Part shown: positions 14,383 through 20,645 of the stretch, one piece after another
Layout: each line of letters opens with the position of its first letter
How positions within the stretch are numbered: position 1 is the stretch's first letter
Source of the DNA: Bacteroidales bacterium
Lineage (GTDB): Bacteria > Bacteroidota > Bacteroidia > Bacteroidales > JAOZQN01
DNA length: 20,645 bases
Reading direction: 5' to 3'
Assembly: GCA_029938985.1 (NCBI GenBank)
Contig: JAOZTW010000020.1
Location: forward strand, 1-20,645
Position numbers and translations under genes: made by a program
Notes under the pieces: generated by a model
The model's input: the letters and a program-made list of their open reading frames with translations, nothing else
Databases searched by the model: none
Told to the model about the DNA's origin: nothing

Positions 14383-15249
14383 TTAAACTCTATCTAAAAC
14401 AGTTCCTATTAAAGTTTTAACATGTTTTTTGTAGTTTTTGCTATATTCTTTTCTTCTTCTATTTGCAATAATACAACACACTGTTAAAGCATTGTGTCCC
14501 AACAGTTTTGATAAACCATAAATAGCTGAACTTTCCATTTCATAGTTTGTTATTTTTAAGTTGTTGTATCTGAATAGGTTCATTTTATCATTCAAAAATG
14601 GATCTAATGGCGACAATCTTAGTTGTCGTCCTTGTGGTCCGTAAAAACCTGGTGCAGAAATAGTAATACCCTTTTGCATATCCTTTGCCACTTTATTAAA
14701 TAATTCGTTGGACGATTCTACAAAATAAGGTCTGTGTAAATCTTCACTCCATTGAGTGTGTGCTACAAAAAGTTTTTCTAACTCATTATTTGATATTTCA
14801 TTTCTGCCAGCATAATAATTCAATAAATTGTCAAAACCTAAGGAGACTTTTGTTGCAACGGGAGTATTAATTGGAATATCTTCTTGCAAAGCTCCTGACG
14901 TACCAATTCTTATAAAATTAAGTTTTTTCTGTTCTTTCTTTATTACCCGTTCTTTAAGGTCTATATTTGCAAGAGCATCTACCTCGTTTACAACAATATC
15001 AACATTATCAGTACCAATGCCAGTTGAAATTACAGATATTCTTTTTCCATTATAGTATCCTGTGTTAGTAATAAATTCACGATTATGTTTTTGAACTTCA
15101 ATTTTATCAAAAAAAGAAGAAACAACAGAAACACGTCCTTGATCCCCTACAAGTATTATTGTGTCAGCTATATCTTCTGGCATTAAATGTAAATGAAAAA
15201 TACTTCCATCTGTATTTAAAATTAACTCTGAGTTTCCTATTTTTTCCAT
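14383..15249 (-). CDS. nucleoside phosphorylase (PNP/UDP family, uridine phosphorylase-like)
   Basis: A 288-residue member of the PNP/UDP phosphorylase family, which splits nucleosides with phosphate in base salvage. Visible features are TIILVGDQGRVSVVSSFF (phosphate-site Gly-Asp and Arg), ISVISTGIGTDNVDIVVNE (the STGxGxDN strand), FIRIGTSGALQ, and NYEMESSAIYGLSKLLGH near the C-terminus, whose Glu-Met-Glu contacts the ribose. The open frame extends 15 codons 5' of the ATG at 15249, but those codons have no conserved sequence and run into a repeat element, so 15249 is preferred. It is alone in its transcription unit. Base specificity (uridine or purine) is not settled by eye. Confidence 0.85.
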   Translation of the reverse strand: MEKIGNSELILNTDGSIFHLHLMPEDIADTIILVGDQGRVSVVSSFFDKIEVQKHNREFITNTGYYNGKRISVISTGIGTDNVDIVVNEVDALANIDLKERVIKKEQKKLNFIRIGTSGALQEDIPINTPVATKVSLGFDNLLNYYAGRNEISNNELEKLFVAHTQWSEDLHRPYFVESSNELFNKVAKDMQKGITISAPGFYGPQGRQLRLSPLDPFLNDKMNLFRYNNLKITNYEMESSAIYGLSKLLGHNALTVCCIIANRRRKEYSKNYKKHVKTLIGTVLDRV

Positions 15250-15267
15250 GATTTTATTTTGTTTATA

Positions 15268-15344
15268 TAAGTAGCTAACTGATATAAACGTCATTTTTAA
15301 AGGTCTATTTTTTTTAAAAATGACATTTATTTACAGCTATCTAA
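15268..15344. mobile_element. MITE-like inverted-repeat element, family 2, copy 2 (short)
   Basis: The ends TAAGTAGC (left) and CTATCTAA (right) are imperfect inverted copies. The interior contains AAACGTCATTTTTAAAGGTC, nearly identical to copy 1 at 12284-12303. It looks like a hairpin-only, internally deleted relative. It lies directly 5' of the nucleoside phosphorylase, where a promoter would be expected. Confidence 0.6.
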
Positions 15345-15820
15345 GGAATGATACAATTATTCAAAGGTTCAATGATACAATTAAATAGCTATATACCAAT
15401 TTATTAAAGAAATACAAATGTGTAAAAACTTTTGTATGGGTACTTAATATAAAAATTATGATTTTTATTGCACTCCGCAGGAGTACGTTAACTAAATACT
15501 ATATATTTCTATCAATATATTTTGCACTTCTGGTGCAAACGAAATAAGACCTCAATTGCCTATAAGAGCCTTAAATTTTAAGGTGTAAACCAATTCCTAA
15601 TTCTTAATTCCTAATTGTCGTTTAAGCAACTTCAATAGCATAGGCATATTAAAACAAATGAAAAATAGTTGACACTTTTTATCAGTTGCCACGTCCTCTA
15701 TGGCGTGGATAAAATTGATTAATAGAAATTACATTTATAAAAAAAGCTAAGTTATTTTGCCTAATAAAATTACTGAAAACACTGCAAAGTTGGTAAAATT
15801 ATTTGAAAAATAAAAGTTTT
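15345..15820. other. repeat-rich intergenic stretch without genes
   Basis: Together with the MITE copy to its left this is the spacer between divergent genes. It contains the second copy of the dispersed 29-bp repeat (15355-15383) and three short hairpins: ACTCC/GGAGT (15472-15484), TTTGCAC/GTGCAAA (15521-15539) and CCACG/CGTGG (15689-15708). It also contains one arm of the 41-bp inverted pair (15576-15616). The hairpin at 15521 followed by GAAATAA and TTGCC resembles a decayed unit of the tandem array at 20401-20645. A minus-strand open frame across 15747-15944 overlaps the promoter and is not credible. Confidence 0.55.
15576..15616 (+). repeat. 41-bp inverted repeat, left arm
   Basis: The arm starts TTTTAAGGTGTAAACCAA and ends in alternating TAATTCC/TAATTCT heptamers. 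It matches the reverse complement of 17347-17387 at 39 of 41 bases. The pair brackets the rhomboid and radical SAM genes. Confidence 0.75.
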
Positions 15821-15852
15821 TTTGTAAATTTAAAATAAAATGTTTATTTTTG
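15821..15852 (+). promoter_or_regulatory. Bacteroidota-type promoter for the rhomboid operon
   Basis: TTTG (15821-15824), a 20-base spacer and TATTTTTG (15845-15852) match the phylum consensus. The -7 box ends only three bases before the ATG at 15856. If used, the transcript would have almost no leader, or would start inside the annotated codons. Confidence 0.5.
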
Positions 15853-15855
15853 TAT

Positions 15856-16542
15856 ATGAAAGAAAGTTGGCGATTCAAATACAGTTTAATTTTTCCAGTG
15901 ATATTTATTTTAACTTTATGGTTAATAAAATTCTTTGAATACACTCAAAATTTGCATCTTGTCATGTTTGGAGTATATCCACTGCACATAAAAGGTTTGA
16001 TTGGAATTATTAGCTCACCCTTAATTCATGGCGATTTTGCTCATCTGATATCTAATACTATACCACTATTTATTTTTATGGTAGGACTTTTTTATTTTCA
16101 TAAAAAAAGAGCTTTATTTATTTTTACCATTTGTTATTTTGGTGTAGGCATAGCTGTTTGGTTTATAGGTCGTTACAACTATCATATTGGAGCAAGCGGT
16201 ATTGTTTATGCTTTGGCATCTTTTCATTTTTTTTCGGGAGTGCTAAGCAAACGTACTGATTTTATAGCTATTTCGTTGATAATTGTTTTTTTGTATGGTG
16301 GCATGATTTGGGGAGTTTTACCTATTGACGAAAAAGTGTCTTGGGAGTCGCACCTTATGGGTTTTATTTTGGGAATTATTTTATCTTTATTTTATTACAA
16401 AAAAATTAGAATAGTTGCTGATGTTGATGACGATATTGAGCCAACTCGCAAAGACTTTTACGATTTTCATGAAGTAAATGTTTCTGAAAAAGATATTGAA
16501 TTTGAATATAAAATAACAGATATTTCAACAGAATTAACTTAA
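15856..16542 (+). CDS. rhomboid family intramembrane serine protease
   Basis: A 228-residue multi-pass membrane protein with about six hydrophobic segments. The rhomboid signatures are in place: HLISN (H63, N67, the HxxxN oxyanion-side motif), HIGASGIVYAL with nucleophile S114, and SWESHLMGF with catalytic H166. The protein would cleave transmembrane segments of other membrane proteins. The C-terminal 50 residues after the last helix are acidic and probably cytoplasmic. The frame also allows a TTG two codons earlier, but the ATG is preferred. It is followed after 18 bp by the radical SAM gene. Substrates are unknown. Confidence 0.88.
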   Translation: MKESWRFKYSLIFPVIFILTLWLIKFFEYTQNLHLVMFGVYPLHIKGLIGIISSPLIHGDFAHLISNTIPLFIFMVGLFYFHKKRALFIFTICYFGVGIAVWFIGRYNYHIGASGIVYALASFHFFSGVLSKRTDFIAISLIIVFLYGGMIWGVLPIDEKVSWESHLMGFILGIILSLFYYKKIRIVADVDDDIEPTRKDFYDFHEVNVSEKDIEFEYKITDISTELT

Positions 16543-16560
16543 TAAAATAAAAACTAAGAT

Positions 16561-17334
16561 ATGAGTACTTTTTTATTTGACGAATTAATTTTTGGTCCCA
16601 TATTCAGTAGGCGACTTGGTCAATCACTTGGTATCAATTTATTACCAATAGATTATAAGTTTTGTAATTTTAACTGTATCTATTGCGAATGCGGTTGGAC
16701 TGGTAAAAACAATAAAATAACTCTTCCTACAAAAGAATTATTTTATAAAATGCTTGAAGAGAAATTATTAGTATTAAAAAACAATGATAAAATTGTAAAT
16801 ACTATAACTTTTGCAGGAAATGGAGAACCAACTATTCATCCAAAATTTGATGAAATTATTGAACAGACTATTATATTGAGAAACAAGTATTTTCCCGATT
16901 CCAAAATTGCTGTACTATCAAATGCTACAATGATTAATAAACAAAAAATTATTGATGCTCTACAAAAAATAGAATTACCTATCTTAAAATTAGATTCTGC
17001 TTTTGATAAAACAATAAAATTGATGAACGAACCAAAAGAAAATCTTACTGTCAATAAAATTGTTGAAAATTTAAACAAATTTAATGGTAATTTTGTTTTG
17101 CAAACCATGTTTTTAAAAGGACTGTATGATAAACAAACCATTGACAACAGCACCGAAACAGAAATAACTGCTTGGCTTGAAATAGTGAAACAAGTAAAAC
17201 CAAAATTAGTTATGTTATACACAATTGCAAGAAATACTCCTGCCGAAAATCTTGAAAAAATTTCTTTATCAAAATTAAAAGCCATTGCAGACAAAGTAAA
17301 TAAACTTGGTTTTAAAACACAGGTGTCTGGTTAA
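16561..17334 (+). CDS. radical SAM protein
   Basis: A 257-residue protein with the radical SAM cluster motif C35-x3-C39-x2-C42 (KFCNFNCIYCECG), preceded by the family stretch FGPIFSRRLGQSLGINLLP (11-29). TFAGNGEPTIHPKF (about 81-94) carries the GGE-like segment that binds S-adenosylmethionine. It resembles the COG0731-type Fe-S oxidoreductases, some of which relate to tRNA wybutosine enzymes. The sequence ends soon after the barrel, with no auxiliary cluster domain obvious. The reaction cannot be named. It shares an operon with the rhomboid gene, and whether the two are functionally linked is unknown. Confidence 0.87.
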   Translation: MSTFLFDELIFGPIFSRRLGQSLGINLLPIDYKFCNFNCIYCECGWTGKNNKITLPTKELFYKMLEEKLLVLKNNDKIVNTITFAGNGEPTIHPKFDEIIEQTIILRNKYFPDSKIAVLSNATMINKQKIIDALQKIELPILKLDSAFDKTIKLMNEPKENLTVNKIVENLNKFNGNFVLQTMFLKGLYDKQTIDNSTETEITAWLEIVKQVKPKLVMLYTIARNTPAENLEKISLSKLKAIADKVNKLGFKTQVSG

Positions 17335-17346
17335 TATGTAATTAAG

Positions 17347-17387
17347 AATTAGGAATTAAGAATTAAGAGTTGGTTTACACCTTAAAA
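17347..17387 (-). repeat. 41-bp inverted repeat, right arm
   Basis: This is the partner of 15576-15616 in opposite orientation (39 of 41 bases). It starts 12 bases after the radical SAM stop codon. The remaining sequence up to gyrA is AT-rich with only the gyrA promoter recognised. Confidence 0.75.
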
Positions 17388-17561
17388 ATTAGTTATTTAC
17401 TGAAAAATTGGGGAAATTATTTGTCCTATAATTTATCGTGTAATTTATTGGGCAAATTATTAAAATCATTTTCAATATATTTCAAATTTCACAAAATATA
17501 GAATTTTGTAAAAAAAAATAAAAAAATATCAATTCTATAATTTTAAAATTAATATTTTTTG

Positions 17562-17569
17562 TATCTTTG
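17562..17569 (+). promoter_or_regulatory. -7 element of the gyrA promoter
   Basis: TATCTTTG fits TAnnTTTG and lies 24 bases upstream of the gyrA ATG, giving a short leader. No clear TTTG is seen at the -33 position; the region there is A/T-rich. Confidence 0.6.
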
Positions 17570-17593
17570 CAAACTATAATTAAATAAACATTT

Positions 17594-20125
17594 ATGTCAG
17601 AAAAAAAAGATAAAATAATAAAGATAAATATTGAAACGGAGATGAAATCTGCTTATATTGATTATTCAATGTCAGTAATTGTCTCACGTGCTTTACCCGA
17701 TGTGCGAGATGGTTTAAAACCAGTTCATCGCAGAGTTTTGTTTGGAATGAGTGAACTTGGTTTGCACGCTTCAAAACCTCATAAAAAATCCGCAAGAATT
17801 GTGGGTGAGGTACTTGGTAAATATCACCCTCATGGCGACAACTCGGTATATGCCGCAATGGTACGTATGGCACAGCCTTGGTCTTTGCGATACCCTTTGG
17901 TTGACGGACAAGGAAACTTTGGCTCGGTGGACGATGATAGTCCTGCTGCAATGCGATATACAGAGGCTCGTTTTCAAAAAATTTCTCACTTTATTTTGCA
18001 AGATTTAGAAAAAGATACTGTTGATTTTCAATTAAACTTTGATGATACATTAAAAGAACCAACAGTAATGCCAACACGAATTCCTAACTTATTAATAAAT
18101 GGGGCTTCAGGAATTGCAGTTGGTATGGCTACAAATATGGCTCCTCACAATTTGAGCGATACAATTGATGCAACTATTGCATACATAAACAATAATGATG
18201 TTGAAATTGAAGAACTTATAACAATTATTAAGGCTCCGGATTTTCCTACTGGTGGGATAATATATGGTTATCAAGGTGTAAAAGACGCTTTTTTAACAGG
18301 TCGTGGACGAGTTGTTCTAAGAGGTAAGCATCATTTTGAAGAAACTGCCTCTGGTAAACCACAAATTATTTTTACAGAAATACCTTATCAAGTAAATAAA
18401 GCTACTGAAGTAAAACGAATTGGCGACCTTGCTAATGATAAAAAAATTGAAGGAATTGTTCATGCGAACGATGAGTCAGATAGAAAAGGTATGAGAATAG
18501 TTGTAACTTTGAAAAGAGATGCAATTCCAAATGTTGTAGTTAATAAATTGTTTAAATACACCCAACTACAAACAAGTTTTAGTGTAAACAATATTGCACT
18601 TGTTAAGGGACGACCCGAACAATTAAACCTCAAAAATTTAATACAATATTTTGTAGAGCATAGACATGAAGTAATTTTACGAAGAACAAGATACGAACTA
18701 AAAAAAGCTCAAGATAAAGCTCATGTACTTGAAGGCTATCTAATTGCACTTGATCATCTTGACGCAGTAATAAAACTTATTAGAGCTTCACAAACTCCTG
18801 TGGAAGCCAAAGAGGGTTTGATGCAAAATTTTGGTCTTTCTGATATTCAGGCAAAAGCAATTTTGGAAATGAGATTGCAAAAACTTACAGGTCTGGAAAG
18901 AGATAAAGTGAAAAATGAGTATGCAGAATTAATGAAATTAATAGAATACTTAAATAAAATTCTTAATTCTCACGAATTGCAAATGCAAATTATTAAAGAT
19001 GAATTAATAGAAGTAAAAGCAAAGTTTGGCGATGAACGAAGAACAGAAATAGAATATGCTGCTGAAGAATTTAATCCAGAAGATTTTTATGCCGACGAAG
19101 ATGTTGTTATTTCAATTTCTAATCTTGGATATATTAAACGTACTCCGCTTACAGAATATCGCACACAAAACAGAGGCGGAAAAGGAGCAAAAGGAAGTAC
19201 TACAAGAGACCAAGATTTTATAAGATATTTATTTGTTGCTTCAATGCACAACACAATGATGTTTTTCACCGAAAAAGGAAAATGCTTTTGGCTAAGGGTT
19301 TACGAAATTCCTGAAGGTAGCAAAACCTCTAAAGGTAGAGCAATTCAAAATCTACTTCAAATAGAACTTGACGATAACGTGAAAGCATATTTGAATGTTA
19401 AAACACTTAACGACGAGGAATTTATTAATAATAACTTTATTGTTCTGGCAACAAAAAAAGGTATTATTAAAAAAACTACATTAAAAGCTTATTCTCGTCC
19501 TCGTAAAAATGGTATTAATGCAATAAATATAAAAGATGGTGACCAACTACTTAGTGCTAAGCTAACTAATGGTAGTAATTATATTATGCTTGCAAATAAA
19601 ACAGGTAAATTAATTAGATTTGACGAAACCAAAGTTAGAGCAATTGGAAGAACAGCATCGGGAGTTAAGGGAATGAAAATAAGCGAAAAAGATGAATGTA
19701 TTGGAATGGTATGTGTTGATAATTTGGATAGTAATATAATGGTTGTATCTGAAAACGGATATGGAAAACGTTCAAAAGTTGAAGATTATAGAATCACAAA
19801 CAGAGGTGGCAAAGGTGTTAAAACTATTAACTTAACCGAAAAAACAGGTAGCCTAATTGCTATAAAAAATGTTACCGACGAAGACGACCTTATGATTATG
19901 ACTAAATCTGGCATTACAATAAGGATAAAAGTTGCTACAATTAGAGTAGCTGGTAGAGCAACTCAAGGGGTAAAACTTATGAATTTAGGCAAAAAAGGTG
20001 CAATTGCTTCTATTGCAAAAATAGAAGGTGGTAGTCAAGACGAAGAAGAGGAAAATGAGAATGATGAAATTATTAAAAATGAAAACGAAAATATTATTGA
20101 AGATAAAAATAATATTGAAGACTAA
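17594..20125 (+). CDS. gyrA: DNA gyrase subunit A
   Basis: This 843-residue protein is the DNA-cleaving subunit of gyrase, which with GyrB introduces negative supercoils. The N-terminal breakage-reunion domain is typical: SMSVIVSRALPDVRDGLKPVHRR (25-47), HPHGDNSVYAAMVRMAQPW (78-96) and AAMRYTEAR with active-site Y122. The C-terminal beta-pinwheel contains a GyrA-box, QNRGGKGAKG, which marks gyrase rather than topoisomerase IV. The final 35 residues are an acidic Glu/Asn-rich tail. The positions equivalent to E. coli S83 and D87 are N83 and A87, unusual at the quinolone contact site. ATG at 17594 is preceded by an AT-rich leader. The gene is monocistronic with its own promoter and terminator. 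Confidence 0.96.
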   Translation: MSEKKDKIIKINIETEMKSAYIDYSMSVIVSRALPDVRDGLKPVHRRVLFGMSELGLHASKPHKKSARIVGEVLGKYHPHGDNSVYAAMVRMAQPWSLRYPLVDGQGNFGSVDDDSPAAMRYTEARFQKISHFILQDLEKDTVDFQLNFDDTLKEPTVMPTRIPNLLINGASGIAVGMATNMAPHNLSDTIDATIAYINNNDVEIEELITIIKAPDFPTGGIIYGYQGVKDAFLTGRGRVVLRGKHHFEETASGKPQIIFTEIPYQVNKATEVKRIGDLANDKKIEGIVHANDESDRKGMRIVVTLKRDAIPNVVVNKLFKYTQLQTSFSVNNIALVKGRPEQLNLKNLIQYFVEHRHEVILRRTRYELKKAQDKAHVLEGYLIALDHLDAVIKLIRASQTPVEAKEGLMQNFGLSDIQAKAILEMRLQKLTGLERDKVKNEYAELMKLIEYLNKILNSHELQMQIIKDELIEVKAKFGDERRTEIEYAAEEFNPEDFYADEDVVISISNLGYIKRTPLTEYRTQNRGGKGAKGSTTRDQDFIRYLFVASMHNTMMFFTEKGKCFWLRVYEIPEGSKTSKGRAIQNLLQIELDDNVKAYLNVKTLNDEEFINNNFIVLATKKGIIKKTTLKAYSRPRKNGINAINIKDGDQLLSAKLTNGSNYIMLANKTGKLIRFDETKVRAIGRTASGVKGMKISEKDECIGMVCVDNLDSNIMVVSENGYGKRSKVEDYRITNRGGKGVKTINLTEKTGSLIAIKNVTDEDDLMIMTKSGITIRIKVATIRVAGRATQGVKLMNLGKKGAIASIAKIEGGSQDEEEENENDEIIKNENENIIEDKNNIED

Positions 20126-20167
20126 AGTAGTTATAATTATCTGATAATAACTGAAATAAGTATATAT

Positions 20168-20220
20168 AATTCTCTCTAATTAATTATGAAATAATAATTT
20201 AATAGAGAGAATTTTTTTTA
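20168..20220 (+). terminator. rho-independent terminator after gyrA
   Basis: AATTCTCTCTA (20168-20178) and TAGAGAGAATT (20203-20213) form a perfect 11-bp stem, followed by a run of T (20212-20219). It lies about 45 bases after the gyrA stop. The 24-base loop can form a small inner stem. Confidence 0.85.
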
Positions 20221-20257
20221 TTATTTACTTAGTTCTACTTTACGAAGTTAAAGCAAA

Positions 20258-20400
20258 CACCAAAGGCGTGATAATCAATAGGCTTGACTGTAAAGGCAAG
20301 AGGAATTATCTATTTGTCTATAAGCACCAAAGATGCGTAATCTATTCACTAACGTAAGTTATTTTGCACCTTTTTACCTGCCCATACAGGCAAGGCGATT
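20258..20400. repeat. degenerate and inverted relatives of the tandem repeat unit
   Basis: CACCAAAGGCGTG followed by AATCAATAGG and CTTGACTGTAAAGGCAAG (20258-20300), and GCACCAAAGATGCG (from 20324), are imperfect copies of the unit below in the opposite orientation. Positions 20376-20400 are a partial copy in the same orientation. They suggest an older, decayed set beside a young array. Confidence 0.6.
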
Positions 20401-20645
20401 GATTTCGCACCTTTGGTGCTTAGGTTGTTCTTGCGATGCTACCTTGCCCTTACAGGCAAGGCTATTGATTTCGCACCTTTGGTGCTTAGGTTGTTCTTGC
20501 GATGCTACCTTGCCCTTACAGGCAAGGCTATTGATTTCGCACCTTTGGTGCTTAGGTTGTTCTTGCGATGCTACCTTGCCTTTACAGGCAAAGGCTATTG
20601 ATTTCGCACCTTTGGTGCTTAGGTTGTTCTTGCGATGCTACCTTG
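20401..20645 (+). repeat. 66-bp tandem repeat of paired hairpins (continues past the window)
   Basis: Units begin at 20401, 20467, 20533 and 20600, spaced 66, 66 and 67 bases, the last cut by the window edge. Copies are nearly identical; the third has an extra A. Each unit holds two hairpins: GCACC-TTT-GGTGC and CCTTGCC-CTTACA-GGCAAGG. The long open frame seen through it is a by-product of the 66-base (in-frame) period and is not a gene. No variable spacers are present, so it is not a CRISPR array. Confidence 0.85.

Noticed and set aside
17592..17951. Open frames antisense or out of frame within the 5' part of gyrA
   Set aside because: They are shadows of a highly conserved coding region, without their own promoter or start context.
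20413..20601. Open reading frame with repeated peptide VLRLFLRCYLALTGKAIDFAP
   Set aside because: It arises from a tandem repeat whose period is divisible by three; there is no start context, and the copies carry hairpins and an indel.
20376..20645. CRISPR-like array
   Set aside because: The whole 66-bp unit is repeated with no variable spacers, no short repeat-spacer alternation and no cas genes nearby.

Overview
The window is AT-rich DNA that reads as a chromosomal segment of an anaerobic Bacteroidota bacterium. The evidence is promoters of the Bacteroidota type (TTTG, 19-20 bases, TAnnTTTG), AT-rich leaders without clear Shine-Dalgarno sequences, a GyrA that looks like those of Bacteroidota, an AAA-ATPase-like/PD-(D/E)XK protein typical of the phylum, and many short repeats between genes. 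The species is not identifiable from the sequence alone.

Layout. Positions 1-239 (minus) hold the 5' end of a MobA/MocA-like nucleotidyltransferase. Positions 240-686 hold a 263-bp MITE-like element containing a 70-bp near-perfect palindrome. Positions 687-2501 (minus) encode an AAA-ATPase-like protein with a PD-(D/E)XK nuclease domain, with arrays of an 11-bp repeat upstream. Positions 2703-11970 (minus) hold the main feature: seven co-directional genes transcribed as bcrC, bcrB, bcrA, bcrD, an ADP-forming acyl-CoA synthetase, a ketopantoate-reductase-like dehydrogenase and glutaryl-CoA dehydrogenase. Positions 12447-14118 (minus) encode a membrane J-domain protein and a SirB1-type transglutaminase-like protein. 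A nucleoside phosphorylase follows at 14383-15249 (minus). A divergent spacer rich in repeats then leads to a rhomboid protease and a radical SAM protein (15856-17334, plus) and to gyrA (17594-20125, plus). The window ends in a 66-bp tandem repeat of paired hairpins (20401-20645).

How the genes may work together. The order and sizes of the four bcr genes (389, 426, 460 and 273 aa) match the ATP-dependent class I benzoyl-CoA reductase of the Thauera type. BcrA and BcrD would form the ATP-hydrolysing electron activator. BcrB and BcrC would form the iron-sulfur module that reduces the aromatic ring. Glutaryl-CoA dehydrogenase belongs to the lower benzoyl-CoA pathway (glutaryl-CoA to crotonyl-CoA). 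The ADP-forming synthetase could activate an aromatic acid at a cost of one ATP, or could recover ATP from an acyl-CoA. The dienoyl-CoA hydratase, ring-opening hydrolase and dedicated ferredoxin of the known pathway are not in the window, so the substrate is an inference. A Thauera-type benzoyl-CoA reductase operon in Bacteroidota, coupled to an ADP-forming synthetase, is the most interesting observation here. The second theme is the density of small non-coding repeat families, one of which lies between bcrB and bcrA.
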